Positions 20,911 through 30,350 of a DNA stretch of 64,000 nucleotides are shown here, one piece after another. The notes beneath the pieces were generated by a model that did not search any database, was not told the DNA's origin, and saw nothing but the letters and a program-made list of their open reading frames with translations. The number at the start of each line of letters is the position of its first letter. The stretch's first letter is position 1. Source of the stretch: Paraphysomonas bandaiensis (taxonomy: Eukaryota; Chrysophyceae); contig CBFFRP010000655.1 in assembly GCA_965644295.1 (NCBI GenBank), positions 1 through 64,000 of the forward strand, read 5' to 3'. A program made the position numbers and the translations under genes.

Positions 20911-22279
20911 TCATCTTCTATCATCCCCTCTTCTCCCACTCCAATTATCTCTGCTCCTGCTGTTTCTATCTCTTGATCTGCTGTGTTTTCTATACCTTCG
21001 ATATTCTCTCTCTCTATCATTCTCCCTAGACCTATCACTACGCCTCCTGCTTCGCTCTCTGCTCCTTTTTCGGCTCCTTCCCACGCTCCTTTCTCTGGAC
21101 CGGTATCTACTACTGCCTTCCCGTTCTCGATCCCTAGACCTGTCTCTTCCATTTTTTCTATAGCTTCCCCTCTCTGATGATGTCTCCTCACTCTTCCCTC
21201 GATCCCCATCATCCACTAGATTAGTAGAAGAACGCGTGTCTTCAGAGAGACCTTTTTCTAGTGAGTCTTCAATGGCTGCCTCCGTATTGAGATCATCGGA
21301 GATATATTCTGCTTCACAGAGGGGTTCAATCCATTCCAACTGCCGAATATATACATCACAATAATACAACGTATGACGGAACTATAGAACCTTAGGTAAA
21401 CTATATAGTTTTTGTATTTCACTCCCAATCTGTTTTATCGTAGAAAGATCCGCATCAAAAATCTGCCACCATTCTGTCCCTTCTTCTGTTGGTAGTCCTA
21501 CATTCAAGTCAATCGCTGAAAGTCTCACGGCAGCACAGGCCAATAGATGAGATCCAAATCGAAGGGATAAGTCCGTACGCATGCTATCATTCAGATATCC
21601 CCAGGCGCGTTGTGCCAGATCCTCCGAGCCGTTCAGAACACGAATATAATACAGGAGATATTTATGGGGGTGATCGATGATATTATAAAAAGAGAAGCCG
21701 AGTTCTTTCAGAATAATTCGTTCGACTGCAATCAATTCTGCTCGGACAAATATTATAATTAAGAAACTTTAACACTGTTAGCATACCATTCTTCCACATT
21801 GTATATCTCTCCCCCCCAATTTCAAAGGAAAGTCGACGAAGTTTTCGCCTCGACATATATATGTGGTTGTACACTATGAGAATCTGTACACAGTGAGACA
21901 TGCTCTGAAGTATATAACAATTCACACACCTCACGAAGAACTTTAGGAGACTCTTCAACTTTAGACGCAAGTAATAAACATCCCATTGCAACAGTGAATA
22001 CATCATACCGATTCAATGATTTTCTGTTATGAATATGAGCATTATATAGATATGTATGTATGTATGTATGAATTACCTGAAATAAAATCTCTGTAATAAA
22101 TTTTGTGCTGTTGTAATAACAACTTGAGACAACTGTAACATAATTCCTCCTTCTTGAATTAATTCACTTCCAAATACTCTGTGTATGTATTCAACATCAG
22201 CAGTGATCCCATCAGTGAGTGATGGCGATGGAGATGATAATATATCCACAGGAAGTAATCCATTACCAGTTTGATACAT
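20911..22279 (-). CDS. L-type cyclin with C-terminal RS domain
   Basis: Transcription/splicing cyclin, expected to partner a CDK11-like kinase in the nucleus. Exon 1 starts MYQTGNGLLPVDILSSPSPS and carries GSELIQEGGIMLQLSQ and TTAQNLLQRFYF. An intron splits the Arg codon before KSLNRYDVFTVAMGCLLLASK and VEESPKVLREV, the cyclin box helices. Later exons hold ERIILKELGFSFYNIIDHPHKYLLYY (second cyclin fold), then RAWGYLNDSMRTDL. The last exon gives WIEPLCEAEYI and a long Arg-Ser/Arg-Asp/Arg-Glu tail ending SGRRGDDRR. The order cyclin boxes then RS domain is that of cyclin L. The exact exon edges around 21840-21770 are uncertain (candidate text RRKLRRLSFEIGGERYTMWK). Confidence 0.87.
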
Positions 22280-23732
22280 ATGGAACGATATGATAACTTA
22301 AAATAGATAGAAAATATCAATTCTTACTTCAGGTAACATATAGAGAGGTATGTGTGCAGTGCTGATATATATATGTATGCACAGCCAGCTCTCTTAACTG
22401 CATGGACCACAACTGCTGCTGTATATGCATATACATGCAGAGTGTAGCAGTATAATGCTGATTTCCATATATAAAATAATGGAAATATAGAAAAGTCCAA
22501 TTTTATTTATTTTCATACTAAAAAACCACGAAAAGGATAATGAAATCTAAATATCTAGATATCTTTATCATGCATGTGGTGGCGGATATTAAGTATTGAA
22601 ATGCATAGTACTTAATCTTGTTTCAAAAGTAACTTGATAGATGAAGACTGGAGCTTGGAAGCTGTGACATGTCGTTAGGTGTCAGTTGAGAGAATCGTCG
22701 AGTGATCTGTAGCTCCTCTTCATATATAGCAACGAGTATTCACATCACTACTACTGCTTTTTTTGTATGTTTTCAACTCATCTTACGGAAGGATCAGCAG
22801 AGTGATTGCATGCTCGCCTTCAGTCGTACAGTGCATATCATTTCTTCTTTTAATTCAATGCAGAAATATTTATGTTAAAAATAGAGTAATCAACTTTCTC
22901 TTACTGCAATCAAATTTTTGTAATTGTTTTCTTAGTTGCAAATCATTAACATAGGATAGAACTGCACTGTTAGTTGGAATATATAATATTCGAACCATTC
23001 TACTTTCACCTTCCCCGTTGCATTCAGTACGTCTATAGTGGACTCTTTATTTAATTTAAATGATGTGCAAATGCCACAACCCTCATAGCCTGTTAGAATG
23101 CATGTAGTAGTGCTGAAATGCAACATATGACTGCAACAAGGTGTCGAATATATACCAATTGCACCTGCTACAAACACTTATATGTACGGCCTGAATTTTC
23201 ATCGAACAAGAGTGGCGGCTATAACAACAAGAGCAAATCGCTTATTCAAAGGATGAAAGAACGCTTAGATTAATACACTAAATCAAGGAATGTGCATGTC
23301 AGTATGTTACTAGCAGCACAGATCTTCAGTCTTCGTACAACTACAAGATGTAAATCACCAATAAAGAGTGTGTAACACATCACCATGACATATATATATC
23401 CCAATTTCGTTTAGCTACATATATATATAACACACGTTGTCATCTGTATCTATATATCGCTGGGGCGAAAAATGTACCCCTTAAGAAAGCAGTGAAGGTA
23501 CATCCACCATTATCACTTCCAAACGTCATCTACTCCCCGTTAGAAATCTATGTCTAAACCTCCAAGACAAAGGCTTATTCGATGGGTATAGTGAGTTTTC
23601 AGCACTGGTAACAACCGTGAGGTAAATCCTTTAACAGAAGGAAGTCGCTATCTCAGCTAGGTCTTTTCCACGTTGTTTCCTGCGTTATTTCATTGTGGTA
23701 GTATACCTGATTGATTAAGTTTAAGTTGCTAG
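22280..23732. other. Intergenic, AT-rich
   Basis: Upstream of cyclin L (-) and downstream of the EF-hand gene (-). It holds ATATATATGTATG simple sequence near 22370 and a T/A-rich stretch at 22490-22560. No gene is recognised. The open frames of up to about 80 codons lack any motif. Confidence 0.5.
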
Positions 23733-25116
23733 CTACGAAATTCTGTCACTGACCTCTTTATCAGCGCAACGCTTCTCTACCCACCCTTCAGGCAGAGGTT
23801 TTGAACCACGGAGAGTGCCGCCCTTTTCTTCTGGACTTGTTTTGTGCTTATTTTTTCTTTTCTTCTTCCCGATATTTTTTCCTTCATCATCGTCTCCTTC
23901 TGATGTAGATCCTATTTTTACTCCTGACTTATTGAAGATAGACACCTTCCGATCAAACACAGATGATTTACGTAATCCTGTCTTTACATCGTGCCTCAAA
24001 TCTGGCTTTGCGATCATAGTCAAGCTCTTGCGCCTGCGCCTTCTTCTGGGCAAGTCCAACACTTCAGAAAGTTCAGGCACCCCAATGTTTGAACTCTCAG
24101 ATTCACTAGTGGTAGAATTTTTCGCTGCTGTGGTAATACGCAGGTTACAGTGACGCAATATTAGTCAACCGACAGCAGAAACAACAGAAATGTGACGTAC
24201 TACTACCAACATCATACAATCATACAATAAAATAAATATTTGCTAATATATTCAGACATAACTGACCACTGGCTTCCTTCAAATCTGCAAAATCGCCACT
24301 CGCATAAGCTCCTGCTCTACTCGGGTTGGTGTATATTCGTTTTTGCAGTAACTCTAATAAGGTGCTCTTTCGCTTAGCAGTGACGTGCTTCTTCCTGGAA
24401 TTGGCTGCATTAACCTGTCGCAAGGTTTTAAGATGCTTGATGCGAATTTCTTCAACAGTTTTCTGCAGGACAGCGATAGAGCTCATTTCGCTGTACATAG
24501 AATGATTCGCCCTGGTTGCTGTGAGAGCCATCCAGAAATGTTCACCTATGATTCTACGCCTAAGCTGTCCCTGGAGTTCATTCACGGGGATAATCATAGT
24601 AGGATGACTTTTAGCGAGGGCAATAAACTTTTTCTGTGAGTAGGTATCTGTACTCGTTTGGAGGTTCGATTGCAGATGTATTAGCACTCGCTGGCGAAGT
24701 GATTTCTTTGTATGTATGGCATTCATTAATTCTATCACCTCCTGAGCCTCAATGTAACCACACTTTCGACGGTCATAGAGGTAAAACACTAATGTACTAA
24801 TGAGAGATTTCTGAACAGTTAAAAAGTTCCAAATCGCGATTACATATTCAAGAAAGTTTAAATAGCCGCCCTTTTGAACCCCAAACAGACCAAACAGAAA
24901 CATGTTAAAACTCGTCATCTCTATTTTGAAATAATTTAAGAATTCATCCATTCTAATGGTATTTGTACTGTTTGAATCCATGTCAGAGAAGGCAGTGAAT
25001 AAGGTGTCCATTGTATCCTTTGTCATGCCCAGTGTATACAGCAATGAGGCTGATTCCTGAGAGCGTCCGAATATAAGATCATCAGTGGTAAACTCTATGG
25101 ATAGAGAACAACCCAT
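23733..25116 (-). CDS. N-acylated EF-hand-like protein with basic C-terminal tail
   Basis: Two exons. The N-terminus MGCSLS fits N-myristoylation at Gly2 with possible palmitoylation at Cys3. The first exon is all-helical, resembling calcineurin-B/NCS-type EF-hand proteins: TLFTAFSDMDSNSTNTIRM is followed by DEFLNYF, then FLEYVIAIWNF, and a second loop-like segment YDRRKCGYIEAQEVIEL. The first loop is two residues longer than a canonical 12-residue loop and the second lacks most acidic ligands, so calcium binding is doubtful. The intron joins ...DLKEAS to AAKNSTTSESES. The tail is rich in Lys/Arg (PRRRRRRKSL, KKKRKNKHK). The role is unknown; a membrane-associated adaptor is an inference. The start is the ATG that creates the acylation motif. 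Confidence 0.75.
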
Positions 25117-25478
25117 TTGCTTGAGTGGTTATGAAGATATCAGCCCAGCTGAACGTAATTCTATGTGTGGACTTCTCTCTGTATGTATGATATCAGTTAC
25201 TGGTATGTATGTATGGCAGATGTCGTACACGTTCTTTCCTCTGTACATATACAACATAGACGTCCAGGAATGTACCGCTGTATATGTGTACCGGTATATT
25301 TAGTCGTGTACTTATACACTATACTGTGGCAGTGTACACGGTGTGGGCTGGGGGGCTGCGATTGCAATAGATATGGATCCAGATATGCATGTGTCCACTC
25401 TAGCACTTGCAGTTAATCCAACCTATACTCATACATACATGGATAAATCGAGTCAGTAAGGATTTAGATCAGTAGCAG

Positions 25479-25612
25479 ATGCTATATTAGGAAGTTTTTC
25501 AGTGGTCATTATACGTCGTACTCTATTGAGACAATTTCACCTCTATCGACAAGTGCATGTGGCTGTTGAGGGCACTATGACACTAGACACTTTACGGTCT
25601 AGTCTATTGTAC
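25479..25612 (+). pseudogene. Possible exon or gene remnant
   Basis: The frame SVADAILGSFSVVIIRRTLL RQFHLY continues to RSSLLYS and stops being open at a donor-like GTGTAAGTAG. It is preceded by a short open segment from ATG 25373 (MDPDMHVSTL...). The composition looks protein-like rather than simple sequence, but no family is recognised and no downstream partner exon was found before the repeat element at 25833. It may be a gene broken by that insertion, or chance. Confidence 0.2.
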
Positions 25613-25832
25613 AGTGTAAGTAGTTGGGCTTGAACATTACTTTGTGTTCATGATTGTGTAAAGTGACCGTTATCTATCACTGTTGTCCCAGTCATGGACT
25701 CAATGTATATGTAGCGTTGTCTATCGTCCAGTACAGTCGATATTTTATATAAATTTCAGTGTCAAAAGTTATATTGTGAATGTCAGGACTATAGATCATG
25801 TCTTCTTTTCTGATTTATATATTGTTATGCTC

Positions 25833-26316
25833 CCTCAACAAAGTCGGACTCGCACCTTTGGGGATAAGTACCGGAGAGATTCTCTCTGGGAAACTAACGT
25901 GAGCCGCAAACATAGTCAGCAGATATTGTTCTGCCCACTCATAGCCGACTGCTTGTGTGGTACAAGGGACACCAATAAGTGTCACTTGTGTAGACGTCTT
26001 TGGGCCCTGACGAATAAACAGGCATCCGGAAATGGGCCCACCACAAGGGCATCCGGGACAGGGCCCACCTCAAGGGTTAATGGGCTGCCTGCTAAAGTCA
26101 AGCATCCGTGTTGTTCACCTTAAGGACTCAGAACGGAAGTGGTTGCACCTTGGTGCTTGCGGCGACGCACAAGCAGCTTTCGTAGCGTTAAATAGTAGGA
26201 TAATAGAGTTTGTACTGATTAGTTACGGGTAGAGGTCTAACAAGGTTGACTAGCAGTCATCTAGCTACTAAATTGGTGCAGGCTTTTAACGCCTATTGCT
26301 AAATAAAAGACTTTCA
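25833..26316 (+). mobile_element. Degraded composite interspersed element, copy 2
   Basis: It starts CCTCAACAAAGTCGGACTCG and includes GGGATAAGTACCGGAGAGA and AACTAACGTGAGCCGC. Next is a two-copy 27-bp tandem (GGCATCCGG...GGGCCCACC, from 26021), then the GAACGGAAGTGG module at 26131-26277, ending near ACGCCTATTGCTAA. The same landmark order appears inverted at 13735-14205. The local G/C content is higher than the surroundings. No protein is encoded. Confidence 0.7.
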
Positions 26317-27043
26317 ATAATATTGTTATGCTCGAAACGAAGTTTTGTCAAGTGTCTTGATAAGATCGCAAGCGGTTAGTAGTCATGAGTACACAATAAA
26401 ATAATATTAATTAAAACTGAAAAAAAGGTACAATGCTGAAATACATATTCAGTCTGCTTTGTGTCAATACGTCAATAGTATTAGCACAGCACTCTACTAG
26501 CACACTAGTACTATAGTTCTTCAACGCTCTCGACAATAGATGCAGCTATTATTGGAATAATATTTCTAATCTGTAGTTACTTATCATTTGTTACTTAATA
26601 CCTTCATATGTTATATATTCCGCTCTATGAAAAAATATATCCTAAAACTATATGTGCACTCGGAATCCGGCGACAACGCCTACAGCTTTCTTGACTAATG
26701 TGGAGACAACTACATCAATATCTATTCGATTTCATACAAGCTAAAGAATGAGAATTTTTCTGTAAACTCCTCACTCTTGAAACCTATGATACATGGACAG
26801 TGAGAGGGTATTGTGTGTCTATGATCATTATTACAGTATCGCAAGTAAACGTCAAGTCCCTCTAATACTCAATATCACGTGAAGACATCACTCTAAACAT
26901 ATTAGTACACAAGTTCTTACACCGCATACTAAATAAATTAATAATACCTACTTATCATAATACACACGCACAAAGTAGACTACAATATATCTAGCTGCTG
27001 GTACATATAACAAAACAACACACCACTTTAATAGAGCCGAAAC

Positions 27044-27286
27044 TCATCTTAGCTTCATTGACAGTGCCGACTCAAGTGTGGGGCGGTTTTTAGGTGCGAA
27101 AAATACCCGGGCCCCATAGTCAATTATATTGTCAGGTTTAACTCGCAATACCTCTGATTTAAACATTGTCAGAATCACGTTAAGTTCAGGATGTTCTCTA
27201 ATATAAGCCTCCCGAGCCAAAAACTCATCATCACAGGTCCAGATAGTTTCTTTGGAGCAACTCTCACTATTCTGGTTGCTGGTCAT
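27044..27286 (-). CDS. Small RIIa (dpy-30-like) domain protein
   Basis: Single exon, 80 residues. The C-terminal half REHPELNVILTMFKSEVLRV followed by KPDNIIDYGARVFF fits the RIIa/Dpy-30 dimerisation-docking pattern (two helices, with the second starting KP-D-N-I/L-x-x-Y/F-A). The short length resembles RIIAD1-type proteins, which often serve as axonemal anchoring modules. The start is taken at ATG 27286 (MTSNQNSES), because the upstream in-frame ATG at 27343 would add a Phe/Tyr-rich stretch that looks like 5' UTR. A function in radial spoke or AKAP docking is an inference. Confidence 0.7.
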   Translation of the reverse strand: MTSNQNSESCSKETIWTCDDEFLAREAYIREHPELNVILTMFKSEVLRVKPDNIIDYGARVFFAPKNRPTLESALSMKLR

Positions 27287-28486
27287 ATCAAAACAACACA
27301 AGAAAGTAAAGTAGATCTGTGTGTATATATATCTAATCAACAAGGAAAGCCTACAGCTCCACTCAGTTAAGGATACAATTGAACTCTATGGGAGGCAGTT
27401 GTGACACCCTGTGAGGAAGATAAACAGTGTTAATGTCTGACTATACGGAGTTGGATAGAGTTCTGTTAGCTAGTGTATATATGAGATAGACGTGCTGTGT
27501 ACATGTATATATAACTGACTGTTGATGTATACAGCAGCATACAGCATGTACCTATGTACGGTATACGTATATTATACTGCACGAATACGTGTATACATCC
27601 ACTGTTGTACATATGGATATGTACTGCTGTATGGTGTATATGGACACAGCCACGTACATATCTAGTGGTAGATATATATGGACACACTGGCCCTGTGTGT
27701 ACACATACATTCATATATGTATGTATACTATGGATGAGATCTATATTTAGTCAATGGTAAGCAAGAGGAAAAGAAAGCCACCTTCCGTGAAGGATGTGAA
27801 GGTGATGATACTGGAGGGTGTGTGTATGATGTATGACATAAAGCGATAGAGGGATACTGCTCTGTATAATCAACACATACAGCCAGTGACTCTCTGCTGC
27901 GATATATACAATGAAAACTAGATGTGGTTAGTGAGATGGATAATGAGATTAAGGCTTTACAGAGTTGTATTTTATGGGTTCGTTATCCTAAACGAGTAAT
28001 CCAGATGAAACGGAAGGCAATACAGACATAGAAATACTCCTCATATGAAGCAGTGACTTGTGTGTTGAATCAAGTTAAAGAAAGATTCGTGAAATTATAG
28101 CCAGTAAGTTATTAGACAAAGTGAGCCAGAGCTAGTGGAATGATGTTGTAGAGATTTCTAATGTGTATCATCATTGATTACAAGTAACACAATATTTGGA
28201 GTACTTTAATAGTTCAATTGCTTTCAAAACTACTACAATATTTTAAAATTTAAACGCATTTAGAAACTGTAGAGCGTAGAATCAAGAGAATTGTACAAAT
28301 CTCAGAGTTGCAACTAATGCAATATATGCTGAGCTTTAAATGGTGCAAGGAGAACTTGATGTGAAGCACTTAAAGGCATCAAACACTTACCAACATCTAC
28401 GAGAATACAAGTAACTTCCTGAAGAATTACTACTATATGTTGTGATATATTATGCAATTTACATACAAATATGGGAACATCTATAT
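27287..28486. other. Intergenic with one doubtful small gene
   Basis: From 27470 to 27750 the sequence is TGTACATATATAC-type simple repeat, including TACTGCTGTA at about 27622. From 27754 a possible short coiled-coil gene starts. The rest (28050-28486) has only short exon-like scraps and many stops. Confidence 0.5.
27754..28048 (+). CDS. Possible small three-exon coiled-coil protein
   Basis: ATG 27754 gives MVSKRKRKPPSVKDVKVMIL. Two introns can be removed in phase (donor after CTGGAGG, acceptor ACTAG near 27918; donor after TTACAGA, acceptor ATCCAG near 28004) to give DVVSEMDNEIKALQNETEGN and DIEILLI, about 49 residues ending TGA 28046-28048. The basic start plus an acidic helix faintly recalls the N-terminus of borealin-type chromosomal passenger proteins, but the match is weak and the product is short. 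It may be truncated, have unseen exons, or not be a gene. Confidence 0.22.
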
Positions 28487-29776
28487 TTAGAATATCATTT
28501 CCTCTGGTGGGGATGCAAAATGAGATTGCTCTACATTTTCTAGGAGATGCTTATAGAGGCGAGAATATTTAAACCCAAATGGAATCGTGATGATAGGTCT
28601 CCGTCGTAATTTTCTTGAACTACTTTTTCCAATGTCATCAGTACCGTCCTTACTTTTAGCATTATCCGATGATCCGCTAATAATAGACAATCCATCGTCA
28701 TTGGATTCATATGTAATATATTCCACGAGATAGGGTTGTTTACTTGCACTTCCACCTCCCGAAATCGTACTACCGTCTATAATAACTATGACCTTACTCC
28801 AACCCCTAAAAGTAAAATTTAACAGGGGGCCGAATTCAATCATAAACTTTCTAAGTTTGCCGAGAACCTCCAGTTCCTTCGAAGGAGAGGGTGAGCCCCG
28901 GACCATCACATTGCCGTTGGAAATGAACCGATCCACCTCAAGCAGGGTGACTGCCTCGCGCTCGGTCATGGACCCCCTATGACCTCTGCTACTATTGCTG
29001 TGTGAATTGAATATACTAGCTAATCTAGAATGATTATCCCGTTTTCCCCATCTGGCAAGGCTGTCCCTTTCTGCAGCATGTTCCTGCAGTCGCTCCAATG
29101 CCATTTTCTCCTGCTGTTTCATTAGATTCTCACTGGCAGCTCTGCTCGATGTAGTAGTCCTCTTTGCAAACCCAGCTCGTGCAACCCATTCACTCTGTTG
29201 GTCCATTGTTCGGCTCCGACGCTTCCTAGTTTGCGGTATTTCTTCCACTTCTTCGGTGTCCGCGTCCGTATTAGAATTACCATCATACCACGGGTTACGG
29301 AGACCTGCAGACACTAATAAATCCCCAATATTTATTAAGAGGCGGTCAATAGCGGAAGAAGCTGTGCTGTGGCCCAGTGACTGTCTAGAAGATAGGTGCA
29401 TCGGTGTCCTGAAGCTCTTTGCAATTCGACGCACATTAGTTTCGTTACCATCACTAGACTCTGCTTCACTTGTAACTTTCTCTTTGACATAAAACACAAA
29501 TGAATACGATGTCGGAAGAGGCTTTGTAACATCAAGACTACCGCGTCTTTCCAACGTGTCCACCATAGTCTGGGCTGTGTCTGCTAATTCGTTCAAAGAC
29601 TGTAGAAATTTTAAATTCGCGTTCTTCACATCAGCAGTGCTCGAAGAAAACAAGTCAGGATGAATGAGTTTCACAAACGGAGACAAATTGCGTCGTATAG
29701 AAGTTGATGCTTGTCTAATCAACTGTGGCTTCGAGAGATTTCCACGACTGCATACATACAGAGACGACAACATCAC
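28487..29776 (-). CDS. DUF4460-containing, TCAIM-like mitochondrial protein
   Basis: Single exon, 429 residues. The N-terminus MMLSSLYVCSRGNLSKPQ with Arg/Ser-rich LIRQASTSIRRN is a plausible mitochondrial presequence. The segment LSPFVKLIHPDLFSSST followed by NLKFLQSLNELADT matches the J-domain-like DUF4460 seen at the N-terminus of TCAIM (T-cell activation inhibitor, mitochondrial), including its HPDLF core. A low-complexity middle follows (SRTMDQQSEW, coiled EKMALERLQEHAAERDSLARW). The C-terminus has IITIPFGFKYSRLYKHLLEN, which may correspond to the partner domain DUF4461. The molecular role of the family is poorly known. A second Met directly follows the first. Confidence 0.72.
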   Translation of the reverse strand: MMLSSLYVCSRGNLSKPQLIRQASTSIRRNLSPFVKLIHPDLFSSSTADVKNANLKFLQSLNELADTAQTMVDTLERRGSLDVTKPLPTSYSFVFYVKEKVTSEAESSDGNETNVRRIAKSFRTPMHLSSRQSLGHSTASSAIDRLLINIGDLLVSAGLRNPWYDGNSNTDADTEEVEEIPQTRKRRSRTMDQQSEWVARAGFAKRTTTSSRAASENLMKQQEKMALERLQEHAAERDSLARWGKRDNHSRLASIFNSHSNSSRGHRGSMTEREAVTLLEVDRFISNGNVMVRGSPSPSKELEVLGKLRKFMIEFGPLLNFTFRGWSKVIVIIDGSTISGGGSASKQPYLVEYITYESNDDGLSIISGSSDNAKSKDGTDDIGKSSSRKLRRRPIITIPFGFKYSRLYKHLLENVEQSHFASPPEEMIF

Positions 29777-30350
29777 ACTAACAACTGAGAGGACAAACCG
29801 ATAAAACTATTAATCTAACTGAAAAGTGCTTTATTTCACGACAGATCATCGATCAGCTAGCATGATGAATGGTGGGAATTATCGTTAATGCATAACAGAC
29901 AACAACGCCAGTAGAGTGAGAGGAATAGACAAGCCGACAATGAAGACAACCATCCACTCACCGTACACTTATAGTACAACCATAAATTACAGTAAATTCT
30001 AGTTTTTAGATACCTTTTTCTACAAGTTTTTGTATAATTTTAGATTTAGAGTCTAGAATTTCTGAAATGTGGGATTTTTATAGGAGGTTGGCACACATTA
30101 TTGAAAAAGCATATGAAAAAACAAAAAACGAAACTGAAATATATAACGTTTAAAGATACCTTTTTGTAGTGCATATAATTACCACAAAAATTTCGCATAG
30201 AAGATACACAAACGATCAGTTGAGATGATAGCATGATATCATAACAGCGTACACATACATACATGCATACATACATACATATATATAGCTCACTATATCT
30301 CCACAGTCAGCAGCTAGCCTCAGTATCTTACCTTTACATATTTTATAAAG
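29777..30350. other. Intergenic between divergent genes
   Basis: Shared upstream region of the DUF4460 gene (-) and the PH-domain gene (+). It is AT-rich with a TACATACATGCATACATACA simple tract at about 30252-30285, immediately before the second gene. No coding signal. Confidence 0.5.

Larger units (their letters stand above)
25117..27043. other. Intergenic with composite repeat and possible gene remnant
   Basis: It holds TGTATG-type simple sequence near 25180-25320, a possible degenerate exon at 25479-25612, the composite element at 25833-26316, and then AT-rich unique sequence to 27043 with no recognised gene. Confidence 0.55.

Noticed and set aside
27960-28020. Alternative reading of the small 28-kb gene retaining the second intron (ILWVRYPKRVIQMKRKAIQT)
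   Set aside because: It looks somewhat protein-like but the intron has good borders (GTTGTA..ATCCAG); neither version has support, so only one low-confidence model is listed.
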